NCBI GenBank assembly: GCA_033239125.1
Contig: BSWB01000006.1
Span: forward strand, 119,582,242-119,646,241
Reading direction: 5' to 3'
Length of the DNA: 64,000 nucleotides
Source: Fagopyrum homotropicum
Lineage: Eukaryota > Streptophyta > Magnoliopsida > Caryophyllales > Polygonaceae
The notes beneath the pieces are model-generated. The model was not told the DNA's origin. It saw only the letters and a list, made by a program, of their open reading frames with translations, and searched no databases. Position 1 is the stretch's first letter; every line of letters starts with the position of its first letter. Position numbers and translations under genes: made by a program. Of this stretch, positions 10,573 to 20,783 are shown piece after piece.

Positions 10573-12351
10573 TTCCCAACTATAGACTAAGAGATGACAT
10601 GATTTATGTATGCAGAAAAATGGCAAAATCTTTTTGGGTTTGTGCTTCTAATATTGGATCACCTTCATAGTCATGTTTCATGGCAATGGACAAGCAATTA
10701 TGTATCAAATAAATGAAAGCATGGAAAGACAATTACACTTAACTTGATATCATGCAATGAAGTGTCAAGATGAAGAAGTCAAGATGATCATGAGCATATC
10801 CAATCTAAATCACTTAGTCTTACACACATGCAAGTAGGTCATAAGGACTTGTGAAATAGAGGGCCAAGAAACGTTGTGATTAGGTGGGAATTTTCTAGGC
10901 TTTGTGATGCTAATCCGGGAAAGGAACTAAACAACCACAACTTCAAATTTTCTTATCAACTTCCCTCAAGTGTATATTTTTCTTCATTTTCTTTTCTTTG
11001 TTTTATTTTTGAGACAATGGCATTGGTGTACAAAAGCCGAAACCTTGGTGATTAGCCATTCTCGGGCTTTTTCTATTTTTCGAGATGCATCCACACCGGG
11101 CACACATACCAAAGCTCGTTAGGACTATCGGTTTATTTGACTTTGGCAAGGCACCAACACCCGATTATGTGAAGTGTACCGAGTTACTTGTCATTTAAAC
11201 TAACGTCCCCAAACCTAATGTTTTTGTCTACACTTTCACAACAATTTCAGCATTCTTATTCATAACATTCTTTCATCAACAACTTCACCCCACACTTGCT
11301 TTTCACACACATCAACACACTAGCATGCTCCTATTCCCGGATGGGTCAAAAGAGGTCAATTTATATCAATTGAGGTGATCAAGCAACATGATCAAGATGA
11401 GAAGTAGATAAAGATGAATTGCCTTATTCATTCCTAAATGATGTGCAAGAACTAGCATGCAATTTCGATTTTCAATCCTCAATTCAAATCAAGGCAAACA
11501 TTCATGATCACAAATCATTCATGGGATTCAAGATAAGTACTTCAAGTCCACATATGCATCATCTATTCAACACATAAGGCTATCCATAGCCAATTCACAA
11601 GACAATTTCATCATAAGGGTCATTCCCAAGCTTTAGAAGCACTAAAATTTTTTAAAATTTTCTGATTTTTTTGGATTTTTCGAAATATGTATGTACAATG
11701 CAAGACATAATGAAACATGTGACAAAATTAAACTATCCTAGATGCTAATCATGCAAGTGATCATGAGAACCCCACCCCATACTTAGAAACACATTGTCCC
11801 TAATGTGGAAACTAAATAAAGAAGTGAAAGAGAGTCCTCACAATGTAAAATTGGTGATGCTTTGGTATTTCGGTTCACATCGAATGATGATGGTGGATGA
11901 TCGATCAAGGATGGTAGAGAGCTCTTGATGTTCATTATGATGTTGGAACCCGCGCTTGGCGCCGCAAGCCGTCCAAGTTCCACGTCCGCTCCACCCATGC
12001 TTGATTGGAGATCATCACTTTTCTTTACAGAGGAAAAATCGGACCAGCTACCCAGGAAAATCGGCCGATTTTGTTGATGAACAGGCCGATTTTCTGGGTG
12101 CTTTCCTCTTCGTCCATGTGCTTGGATCTTGTACCTTCAACTGGTCCATGAGGTTCCCACATGACCTCCAACCTCTCATAACTCATGACAATCGACAAGA
12201 TCTAGCACCCAAAAACACAAAAGAAAAACAAAGCACACCAAGAGTGAGATTAAACAAAAGCAAGAAAAAGAAAGGAAAAATATGTACCAATGGGTTGCCT
12301 CCCATTAAGCGCTTCTTTAAGGTCATTAGCTTGACCAAATTCAGGAGCGTT
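10573..12351 (-). other. Long 3' non-coding region of element A
   Basis: About 1.8 kb between the pol stop and the 3' LTR. Athila elements often hold an env-like ORF here; I see no long minus-strand frame with a signal peptide or transmembrane segment. It contains another palindrome cluster near 12043-12100: AAAAATCGGACC, AAATCGGCCGATTTT and GGCCGATTTTCTGGG. Element B keeps a very similar region at 22640-24424. Confidence 0.6.
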
Positions 12352-15330
12352 TCAATCAAGGTGAAGAGGGGCAATCACTTTCACCGGGGCTTCCGGGATG
12401 TACTTCTTCAATCGATGCCCATTCACCTTGAAGTTACCACAATGATCTCCTCCTATCTCCACCGCTCCATGAGGAAAGACCTTCTTCACAACATAGGGCC
12501 CGGTCCATCTTGATTTGAGCTTTCCGGGGAAGAGCCGCAACCTTGAGTTGAAGAGAAGGACAAGGTCACCTTCACTCAACTCCTTCGGGATGAGGCGCTT
12601 GTCATGCCATCGTTTAGTCCTCTCCTTGTAGATCCGGGCATTCTCATAAGCATCCAACCGGATCTCTTCAAGGGCGTTTATATCAAGCAACCTCTTCTCT
12701 CCCGCCTCCTTGAGATCAAAATTTAGCCACTTAATGGTCCAATAAGCTCTATGCTCCATCTCTACCGGAAGGTGGCAAGACTTGCCATAGACTAGCTTGT
12801 AAGGAGTGGTGCCGATTGGTGTTTTGAAGGCGGTCCTATATGCCCATAAGGCATCATCGAGCTTCATAGCCCAATCTTTTCTCGTCCTTGATACCGTCTT
12901 CTCAAGAATGGCCTTGATCTCCCGGTTGGAGATCTCCACTTGGCCACTAGTTTGAGGATGGTAAGGTGTTGCCACCTTATGAGTCACCCCATACTTAGCC
13001 AAAAGTGCTCCAAAGTTCCTATTAGTGAAGTGCTTCCCTCCATCACTTATGATCACCCTTGGTGTTCCAAACCTAGGGAAGATCACTCGGTTGAAGAACC
13101 GCACCACCACCTTGGCATCATTTGTAGGAGAGGCGATTGCCTCCACCCATCTCGAAACATAGTCAACCGCCAATAGGATGTAGAGGTTGCCACAAGAAGA
13201 GGGAAACGGTCCCATGAAGTCCACACCCCACACATCGAATATTTCCACCTCTTGGATGTTGTTCAAGGGCATCTCGTTCCTCCTAGAGATGTTGCCCGTC
13301 CTTTGGCAAGCATCACAAGCTACCACAAAGCCTTGCACGTCTTTGAACAAGGTTGGCCAAAAGAAACCCGATTGCAACACCTTTGCACATGTCTTGTGTG
13401 AGCTAGCATGCCTTCCACATGGCAAGGAATGGCAATGGCGGATCACACTCTCCACCTCATCCTCCGGTATGCATCTTCTAAACATTCCATCCGGACCTCT
13501 CTTGAACAAAAGTGGCTCGTTCCAATAGTAGTGCCTCACATCTTTGAAGAACTTTTTTCTTTGAGCATATGTCAACCCGGGAGGAACTTCCTCACACACC
13601 AAGTAGTTCACGATGTCGGCAAACCATGACTCACTCCCTCTAGACACTTGGAACAAGCACTCCTCCACCATTTGCAATTGCTCATCCCGGAATGAGTCAT
13701 CAATCGGGATGTCGTCTTTCTCAATCTCTAAAGGAGGTAGTCTACTAAGGTGATCCGCCACGGAGTTCTCGGATCCCTTCTTGTCCCGGATTTCCAAATC
13801 AAACTCTTGAAGAAGAAGGATCCACCGAATCAACCTAGGTTTGGCATCCTTCTTTGTAAGGAGGTAACAGATCGCAGCATGATCCGTATAAACAATGACC
13901 TTCGCTCCAACAAGGTATGACCGAAACTTCTCAAAGGCATACACTACCGCTAGCAACTCTTTCTCGGTTGTGGCATAGTTAAGTTGGGCATCATCTAGCG
14001 TCTTGCTAGCATAATAAATTGCATGGATACGCCCATCTTTCCTTTGCCCCAAAACAGCCCCAACGGCTACATCGCTTGCATCACACATGATCTCAAACGG
14101 TAAGCTCCAATCCGGAGGTTGCATGATAGGTGCGGAGATCAAAGCGTTCTTCAACCTATAAAAAGCTTCAAGACAATCTTTTGAAAAGACAAAATCAACA
14201 TCCTTCATTAGTAGGTTAGTGAGAGGCTTAGAGATTTTAGAGAAATCTTGAATGAACCTCCGGTAAAAACCGGCATGCCCTAGAAAGCTCCTTACCCCCT
14301 TCACCGAGGTAGGTGGTGGCAACTTCTCTATCGTCTCAATCTTGGCCCTATCAACCTCAATGCCACGGTTAGACACCAAGTGTCCTAACACGATACCTTC
14401 ACTTACCATGAAGTGGCATTTTTCCCAATTCAAGACAAGATTTGTCTCCTCACATCTTTGCAATACTAAGGACAAGTTAGCCAAGCAATTATCAAAGGAA
14501 GAACCATAAACAGAGAAATCATCCATGAACACTTCCATTATATTTTCAATGTATTCCGAAAAGATAGCCATCATACACCTTTGAAAGGTGGCGGGTGCAT
14601 TACACAACCCAAATGGCATTCTCCTATAAGCAAAAGTTCCCCATGGACATGTAAAGGTTGTTTTCTCTTGGTCATCGGGGTGGATAGGGATTTGGAAGAA
14701 TCCACTATAGCCATCTAGGTAGCAAAAATGAGAATGTTGAGCTAACCTCTCTAGCATTTGGTCAATGAAAGGGAGAGGGAAGTGATCTTTCCTAGAGGCC
14801 ATGTTAAGCTTTCTATAATCAATACACATCCTCCATCCCGTAACCGTTCTAGTGGGGATTAGTTCATTGTTCTCATTGGTCACTACGGTCATCCCACCCT
14901 TCTTAGGTACTACATGAACAGGACTAACCCACTTACTATCCGAGATAGGGTAGATAATTCCCGCATCTAGCAACTTAATGATTTCCTTCTTAACTACCTC
15001 TTTCATTATAGGATTTAACCTTCTTTGATGTTCAATAGAGGGTTTATGATTATCTTCCATCATTATCCTATGCATGCACAAAGAGGGCTTGATGCCAACA
15101 AGATTATCAATGGTGTACCCTATTGCATTTCTATGCAGTTTCAATTCATTCAACAATCTATTAAGCTCATCATCATTCAAAGATGCATTCACAATCACCG
15201 GATAAGTAGAATTTGAACCAAGGAAAGCATACTTTAAATGAGAAGGAAGAGGTTTAAGATCAAGTTGAGGAGGACCTTTTTCGGTTGGAGACGATCCATA
15301 CAATGTAGGTTGAGATGATTGCAAAGCCAT
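12352..15330 (-). CDS. pol: Element A pol: reverse transcriptase, RNase H, integrase
   Basis: A 992-residue frame with no internal stop. Domains in order: a leader resembling the Athila RT-proximal region; reverse transcriptase at about residues 130-310 with CIDYRKLN, MPFGLCNAPATFQ and the catalytic FMDD; RNase H at about 410-530 (MCDASDVAVGAVLGQ, TDHAA, NSVADHLSRL); integrase at about 610-900 with CDACQRTGNISR in the zinc region and the D,D,E core as VDFMGPF, ISDGGKHF and GQVEISNREIK; then a C-terminal SRWTGPYVVKKV region. It copies the element RNA and inserts the cDNA. The ATG at 15330 may not be the true start: the frame stays open upstream to about 15560, overlapping the gag frame, which suggests expression as a Gag-Pol fusion. 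In the integrase zinc region it has GRHASSHKT where element B has GGHASAHKT. Confidence 0.93.
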   Translation of the reverse strand: MALQSSQPTLYGSSPTEKGPPQLDLKPLPSHLKYAFLGSNSTYPVIVNASLNDDELNRLLNELKLHRNAIGYTIDNLVGIKPSLCMHRIMMEDNHKPSIEHQRRLNPIMKEVVKKEIIKLLDAGIIYPISDSKWVSPVHVVPKKGGMTVVTNENNELIPTRTVTGWRMCIDYRKLNMASRKDHFPLPFIDQMLERLAQHSHFCYLDGYSGFFQIPIHPDDQEKTTFTCPWGTFAYRRMPFGLCNAPATFQRCMMAIFSEYIENIMEVFMDDFSVYGSSFDNCLANLSLVLQRCEETNLVLNWEKCHFMVSEGIVLGHLVSNRGIEVDRAKIETIEKLPPPTSVKGVRSFLGHAGFYRRFIQDFSKISKPLTNLLMKDVDFVFSKDCLEAFYRLKNALISAPIMQPPDWSLPFEIMCDASDVAVGAVLGQRKDGRIHAIYYASKTLDDAQLNYATTEKELLAVVYAFEKFRSYLVGAKVIVYTDHAAICYLLTKKDAKPRLIRWILLLQEFDLEIRDKKGSENSVADHLSRLPPLEIEKDDIPIDDSFRDEQLQMVEECLFQVSRGSESWFADIVNYLVCEEVPPGLTYAQRKKFFKDVRHYYWNEPLLFKRGPDGMFRRCIPEDEVESVIRHCHSLPCGRHASSHKTCAKVLQSGFFWPTLFKDVQGFVVACDACQRTGNISRRNEMPLNNIQEVEIFDVWGVDFMGPFPSSCGNLYILLAVDYVSRWVEAIASPTNDAKVVVRFFNRVIFPRFGTPRVIISDGGKHFTNRNFGALLAKYGVTHKVATPYHPQTSGQVEISNREIKAILEKTVSRTRKDWAMKLDDALWAYRTAFKTPIGTTPYKLVYGKSCHLPVEMEHRAYWTIKWLNFDLKEAGEKRLLDINALEEIRLDAYENARIYKERTKRWHDKRLIPKELSEGDLVLLFNSRLRLFPGKLKSRWTGPYVVKKVFPHGAVEIGGDHCGNFKVNGHRLKKYIPEAPVKVIAPLHLD

Positions 15331-18128
15331 GGAAGCCTCCTTGAAGTCTCTTGATGATTGCTCATACTCAAGTTGTTGATGCTGAAAAGACTCAGGAAAA
15401 TCGACCCAGGAAGAAAAATCGGTCGATTTATCTGAGGGGGGGTCGATCTGAGTTTCTGCTTTGGCAAAACTGGCTGAAATTTCAGCATAAGTACAAAAAT
15501 CGGCCGATTTTTGCCCTTCAGTCCGATTTTCTGGCAGTTTTCCTCTTCTTCTAGCACTTCAAACCCAACACTTGGTAGCTCGTCCAATGCATTCAAGGCT
15601 TTGATTACTTCATTGCTACTCTCCTCAACTCCTTCCTCCATCAAGCTTGAGCTAAGAACTCTCTCAAGTGGATCCTTGAGCAAGATTGAGCTCACAACCT
15701 CTCTAGACTCCTCTTCTTCAACTATGTTGAATATATCCTCATCAAGGGTTGGCCCTTTCATCATTGTGGACAGCTTGAATTTGATGTTCTCTTCTCCAAT
15801 GTTGAAAGAGAGAGTCCCATTCTTGCAATCCACTAGACATCCGGAAGTAGCTAGGAAAGGTCTTCCCAAGATGATAGGAACCGGATAGTCCGCCGGGATG
15901 TCCAAAACAACAAAGTCTATGGGCACATAGAACTTCCTTAGTTGCACCGGAATGTCTTCCAAGATTCCAACCGGATGAGTGATCGAGCGGTCTGCCATGT
16001 AAAGGGTCATCTTGACCGGCTTTGGCTCTCCTAGCCCAACCTTGTTGCAAAGTGCAAGTGGAATGATGCTTACACTTGCCCCAAGATCACATAGGGCATC
16101 ATACTTCACTTCTCCTACTCCGATTGGCACACAAAAGGATCCCGGATCCCTTAGCTTGGGAGGCATCTCCTCCTTCATCGTTTGAATCAACTCCGAGGAT
16201 CTCTTAGTCATCCTTATCTCACCATACTCCTCCAACTTCCTTTTGTTGGAGAGTATTTCCTTCAAGAACTTGCCATATGCTGGCATCCCTAAAATAGCAT
16301 CCATAAACGGAATGTTAATATGCAATTTAGACATTAGTTCAAGGAACATACCAAAATGATTGTCCAAGCGAGCTCTTGCTCGTGATTGAGGGAACGGTAG
16401 TGGTGGCTTGTATGGAGGCGGTGCCACATAGGTTGGCTCTACATCTTTGCTCTTGCCTCCATCTCCTTGCAAAGTTTCTTCTTCATTCACCACTTGCTTC
16501 CCTTTAGCATTCTCCTTGGGCAAAGGCTCCTTCATACTCAACCCACTTCTTGTTGTGATAGCCAACACTTGGCCTCTTGGGTTTTCTTCGGTTCTTCCGG
16601 GAAGCTTTCCCGGATCTCTATGTGCTTCACCCGCCTTTTGGAACACTTGTGCTTCCAAAACCTTTTGAGCCTTGGAAATAGAAGTCACGGTGCTCTCAAG
16701 ACCACTCAACCTTCCAAGCAATTGCTCAAACATCAATTCGGTCCTATCCTTTGGAGGTTGAGTAAATCCGGGTGGAGGTTCTTGTGAAGCTCTTGGTGGT
16801 GGAGTTGTGCTTGTGGAAGCGGGAGGGTTCAAGGCTCCATCCGGGTTAGAGTAAGAAAACCCGGGATGGTTATGGTTGGGCCGGTAATTGTTGAATTGCC
16901 GGTTGTTGTTGAAGTTCCTTGGGCCTTGGTAGTTGTTGTAGTTGCCCCTTCCCATATAGTTCACATCCTCCTCTTTGGAAGATAGGTTGGCTTGTGGAGG
17001 CACTTGAGGGGTTGCTTGGTTCTTCAAGGTTGTAGCACACAACTCCCTCAAGGACTTTAGCTCGTTGTTGATGGCGTCGAGCTTGAAGTTGCTCATGGTG
17101 ACCTCACTCACCTCATATGCTCCCGCCTTTCTCCCTTCACTCTTCCTATGGGAGTACTTCTCAATTACTAGAGCTTGCTTCTCCACAAATTCCCAAGCAT
17201 CATCTACATGCTTCTCCATGAAAGTCCCACCGGAAAGAGATTGAAGTTTGAATTGGCTATCTTCATCAAGTCCCTTGAAGTAGATCTCCAATAGCTCAAT
17301 TTTCGGTATGCCATGGTGTGGACAATCTAGGAGAAGGTCTTTGAATCTCTCCCAAGACTTGAACAAACTCTCTCTATCCTTCATCACGAAGGCATTGATC
17401 TTCCCTCTTAATTCGGTAGTCTTGGAAGGTGGGAAGAACTTAGTCAAAAACTCGGTTGTCATCTCCTCCCAAGTACCAACTCGCCCTTGTGGAATAGATT
17501 GATACCAAGCCAAGGCTTTGTCCTTAAGAGAGAAGGAGAAAGCCCTTAGCTTATGGTTGTTGCTCTCCAATCTTGGCGGTCTAAGAGTCTCCATCAAAAT
17601 CTCATAGTTCATCAAGTGTTGATGAGGAGACTCTCCTTCCATCCCTCCAAATTGATTATGCCGGATCATTTGTAGAACTTGAGGGCGGAGCTCATAGTTG
17701 TGGGCTGCGGGATCTCCTAAGTTCACACCCGGACGGTGTGCTCTTTGTGCCGGATCCATACGCCTCCCTAGGGTTTGTGGCTCTTCAATGGCAATGGGCA
17801 CAACCCTAACATTAGCCGCCGGCTGCGGTTGTTCCACCGGTGGTGGAGGAGGTGGAGGTTGTCGGAGATTAAGCTCTCCTTGAACAAGGGCTTGCCTAAT
17901 CTCCTCAATCTCCCTCCTAGTTTCCTCTTGCCTCTCATTGGCAAGTCTCCTTTCTTCCTCCAAGAGCTCATCTCTTAGCCTTATTTGCTCTAAGGCTTCA
18001 TCCAACTCAGCTTGGAGGTTCCTTCCGGCCATCTCTTTCTCTTTTCGGATGTTCTTGGATCTAGATCGAAGGGTTTTCTCCGGTTCGGGATCGAATGGAG
18101 CTAAATCCTTGCCACGAGATCTTCGCAT
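15234..18128 (-). CDS. gag: Element A gag with aspartic protease
   Basis: The frame is open from 18176, but the ATG at 18126-18128 (MRRSRGKDLAPFDPEPEKTL) is a better start because the upstream residues look like leader sequence ending in AG-type acceptor sites. Features: a charged coiled coil (QAELDEALEQIRLRDELLEE), a proline run, a retrotransposon gag domain (HKLRAFSFSLKDKALAWYQ, FPPSKTTELR, DCPHHGIP), an Asn/Tyr/Arg-rich stretch in place of a CCHC knuckle (NYNNYQGPRNFNNN), and a retroviral-type aspartic protease near residue 680 with CDLGASVSIIPL and ILGRPFLATSG. Gag forms the particle; the protease would cleave the polyprotein. The last ~30 residues overlap the pol frame and look like a frame-shifted reading of pol, so the useful part of gag ends near 15,450. 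Confidence 0.9.
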   Translation of the reverse strand: MRRSRGKDLAPFDPEPEKTLRSRSKNIRKEKEMAGRNLQAELDEALEQIRLRDELLEEERRLANERQEETRREIEEIRQALVQGELNLRQPPPPPPPVEQPQPAANVRVVPIAIEEPQTLGRRMDPAQRAHRPGVNLGDPAAHNYELRPQVLQMIRHNQFGGMEGESPHQHLMNYEILMETLRPPRLESNNHKLRAFSFSLKDKALAWYQSIPQGRVGTWEEMTTEFLTKFFPPSKTTELRGKINAFVMKDRESLFKSWERFKDLLLDCPHHGIPKIELLEIYFKGLDEDSQFKLQSLSGGTFMEKHVDDAWEFVEKQALVIEKYSHRKSEGRKAGAYEVSEVTMSNFKLDAINNELKSLRELCATTLKNQATPQVPPQANLSSKEEDVNYMGRGNYNNYQGPRNFNNNRQFNNYRPNHNHPGFSYSNPDGALNPPASTSTTPPPRASQEPPPGFTQPPKDRTELMFEQLLGRLSGLESTVTSISKAQKVLEAQVFQKAGEAHRDPGKLPGRTEENPRGQVLAITTRSGLSMKEPLPKENAKGKQVVNEEETLQGDGGKSKDVEPTYVAPPPYKPPLPFPQSRARARLDNHFGMFLELMSKLHINIPFMDAILGMPAYGKFLKEILSNKRKLEEYGEIRMTKRSSELIQTMKEEMPPKLRDPGSFCVPIGVGEVKYDALCDLGASVSIIPLALCNKVGLGEPKPVKMTLYMADRSITHPVGILEDIPVQLRKFYVPIDFVVLDIPADYPVPIILGRPFLATSGCLVDCKNGTLSFNIGEENIKFKLSTMMKGPTLDEDIFNIVEEEESREVVSSILLKDPLERVLSSSLMEEGVEESSNEVIKALNALDELPSVGFEVLEEEENCQKIGLKGKNRPIFVLMLKFQPVLPKQKLRSTPPQINRPIFLPGSIFLSLFSINNLSMSNHQETSRRLPWLCNHLNLHCMDRLQPKKVLLNLILNLFLLI
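15436..15442 (-). promoter_or_regulatory. Seven-C run in the gag-pol overlap, candidate -1 frameshift or indel site
   Basis: In the gag frame the codons are ACC CCC CCT CAG, giving C CCC CCT, a heptamer that fits the X XXY YYZ slip pattern. Moving to the -1 frame here leads into the open pol frame (GAC CCC CCC TCA GAT). An indel in the homopolymer would also explain the frame difference. No structure prediction was possible. Confidence 0.35.
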
Positions 18129-18245
18129 ACACCTAAAGAGAGAGATGATGTCCTGAAAAGCAAAGACACACACCAAAGAGAGATTAAAAGCAACAAGAAA
18201 GATCTACACTATAAACAATCACAAATAGACTCAATCTAGACCTAG

Positions 18246-18263
18246 TCCCCGGCAACGGCGCCA
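18246..18263 (-). other. Element A primer-binding site, tRNA-Asp
   Basis: The plus strand reads TCCCCGGCAACGGCGCCA, identical to the 3' 18 nt of plant tRNA-Asp including CCA, so the minus-strand element RNA can pair with that tRNA. It lies six bases from the 5' LTR end. It is a primer site, not a tRNA gene. Confidence 0.92.
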
Positions 18264-18269
18264 AAAACT

Positions 18270-20131
18270 TGTCACGCTAGGAAATAGCACAAAAACTTGT
18301 CACGCTAGAATCGTGTGATGTGCACGCAATAAGTCTTAAATTTATACTCGTTATATTTATCCTAACTTCTAGCGAACCCGCAGTGTACGGGACGTTTGTA
18401 GAAAGGTAAGTATTCCGAGGTCGAACACAAAGACTAAGGTGAAATCGAGTCAAGCAATGATCAAAGATAGTGTAAATCTAGGCTAAGATAAGATGAGGAA
18501 CAAAGAAAATGGAAAACGCAATGTTTTTGTTGGTTTTTGTGGTGATCAAACAAAGATCACAAGTCAAACAAGGAAATAAAACAACTAACAAATTAAGCTA
18601 GCAAACGAGTAAGTAACACAAAGCACAAGTATATGATCAAGAGAGAAAAGTAGATTCTAGAGGTCAAGATTTCCGGTTATGGCAATGGACTCAAGGTTCT
18701 AAGGATTCTAAGGACAAGCTGCGGTGTTTGGGAAAGAATGTTCTCTAATGGAAGCGATTACCGGGTAAGTCTCTCACTTCACTAATCCCGCATCAAACTC
18801 CTATTACCGGGTAGGTCTCAAGGGGTTAGAGTAAGGAATTCCGCACAAACTAGATGCTACTTAAGGGTAACTCTCTCCTTACCGGGTAAGTCTCGGAATA
18901 GGGCAATCTCAAGCAATAATCCTAGCATACTCGATCCAATAGCGGCTTATGAGACTCACTACTACCTAGCATTCATCATCTTAGGTATCTAAGATCGGAA
19001 ATCATCGGGTAGATCTCTTCCCTCACTTAGATTGGTAGCATTAGGTGATCCTAAGCTAAATTAGGCTTAATAAACACTAGGATTTAAACAACCAAACACC
19101 CTAGCATGCAGATTTATCATTTAAAGAGCGACAGAAGAATAAATCGGACTGTTCTACAGATAAATCGGTCGATTTATCTGATGAACAGGTCGATTTTTCC
19201 TTCTGTTGTGAGTTTCGTGCATATAAATCATCCTAAAATGACATATAAGCCCATCCTATCATCACCCTAGCCATAACCATCAATCCATCACTCTAAAATC
19301 ACAAGAAACTAGCCAATAATATGCATATCAAGATCCGAAATCATCAAACAAGCATACATGGTGTTCATAGATGAGTAATGAAAGATGAGTAAGCAAAATC
19401 AATAAATCTCAGCCAAATCCGAGTTGTAGCAAGACTTACAAACTCTAAATTGAAGATTCAAAACGTTCTTAACAATCCTTGCAAAAGTTCTTCAATCCAA
19501 GACTACAAAAGCAACTCAAAATCACTCACAACCTCACTATTCTCCTACAATGGTGTTCTTCCTCTTCCTTCAATCCTTGAGAGCTTTTCTTCTCCTCCAA
19601 TCTTCCTACCAAATTGATGAGCTGTGAATGAGAGTGTGGGAGAGGAGAGATGCCCAGCAACCACCTGAGGGACCACTTATATTCTCCACCAAGAGCAAGG
19701 ACGGACAAGAGATCGTGGGACACGTGGCTTAAGCTGTCAAAGCCTCAAAAATCGACCCAGTGGACAAAAATCGGCCGATTTAGCTGCTACTTGGTCCGAT
19801 TTTCTTCAGCAGAAACGTGCTATAATTGTCTAGCCATGAGTTGCTCCATTGCTTGCACCATTAGTGATCTTTGTGTCCTTTGTTGCTCAAATTATGCTCC
19901 TCCAAGGCTTTGGATGTGTACCATCATGAGGCTTGGCCCTCAAGTGTATCGATTAATGTCCGATAGATCCCCGAATTACCTACAAAACCGATAAAAGGTA
20001 GTGTAGACGTCTTTTCTAGAAATGTGCATGAATTGAGCGAAGACGTTATGAACCAATGCCAAAACGTGCACAAATGAGTGAGAAATCTATCTAAATGATC
20101 ATCTAAACCTAAGTCATAAATCGTGTTATCA
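18270..20131 (-). repeat. Element A 5' LTR
   Basis: Same length as the left LTR, with about 17 base differences seen by eye. On the plus strand it starts TGTCACGCTAGGAAATAGCA, then CAAAAACT, then TGTCACGCTAG again, so the terminal 11 bases occur twice within 40 bp in both LTRs. The promoter lies somewhere in this LTR but no TATA box was confidently placed. Confidence 0.92.
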
Positions 20132-20783
20132 GTTTTGATCGGTCTCATCCAATCATAAGTCTTAGATTTAATCTTCATACAACAACTTATATAATAACTT
20201 TTTCAACTAACTATGATGTAGACAATCACAATAACTCCAGCAATCAAGTTCCATATAGCACCATACGAACACCTTTGAGGGATATTTCAAACAGTAAGGC
20301 TCTCAATGTTCTAGCCTTTTCTAACTTGATACGTTGAAGTAAGCAATCAACTTACAACAATGATTCATATACCTTCATGGCTGATTTTTTTTATAGTGTG
20401 TTTTCAAAATTCACCAACGATTGTAAATCTCCATCAAACGTCTACCGGTCAAGGCAATTTGGCTATTAATGGTATTGGATATGTTATTGAGACAAATCAA
20501 CTAGATCAAAGTTCTATAAGCCGGCAAAACAAATTTTTCCAGATGCAAGACATGACCCAGAAACGAAATTTTTTTTTATAAGCTCACTTAATATACTCAA
20601 CTACTGCTGACTCCGAGTGCTCTTCGATTTATCTTCTTTGTAACTCGATTTCTCTTCCTCTTTGCTACTATTCGCATGTTTCTCTTCTAACTGAATATAC
20701 TCAACTGTTGCTGCCTACTGGAACGTTTTTCAACCATTCTTCTATCTTCTCTGTGTATTTTTATTTGATTTCTAGTTGAAACT
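20132..20783. other. Spacer between elements A and B, possible 5' leader of a split gene
   Basis: Starts with the GTTTT duplication of element A and ends with AAACT (20779-20783), the duplication of element B. Contains the second copy of the 27-nt segment also found at 8608-8634, and AATATACTCAACT words (about 20588 and 20693) that also occur at 8635. The C/T-rich part near 20600-20760 could be a 5' leader that continues after element B at 28106. No convincing open frame. Confidence 0.45.

Larger units (their letters stand above)
8671..20131 (-). mobile_element. Element A: complete Athila-like Ty3/gypsy retrotransposon
   Basis: A full element on the minus strand. Its LTRs (8671-10532 and 18270-20131) are both 1,862 bp. 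GTTTT flanks it at 8666-8670 and 20132-20136 as a 5-bp target duplication. The primer site matches the 3' end of tRNA-Asp, as in Athila/Tat elements. The pol protein has the FMDDFSVYG reverse transcriptase motif and the protease is of the DLGAS type, both usual in Athila. I counted about 17 LTR-LTR differences by eye, roughly 0.9 %, so it is young but not brand new. Gag and pol are each open, in overlapping frames. No env-like ORF is visible between pol and the 3' LTR. Confidence 0.93.

Noticed and set aside
10573..12351. An env-like gene in element A
   Set aside because: Athila elements can have one here, but there is no long minus-strand frame, signal peptide or membrane segment.
12940..13629. 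Plus-strand open frames opposite element A pol, and their twins at 25013-25675
   Set aside because: Antisense shadows of a conserved pol gene; no domain similarity of their own.
18246..18263. Possible tRNA-Asp gene
   Set aside because: Only the 3' 18 nt match; the rest of a tRNA is absent. The position next to the LTR makes it a primer-binding site, as at 26260-26277.
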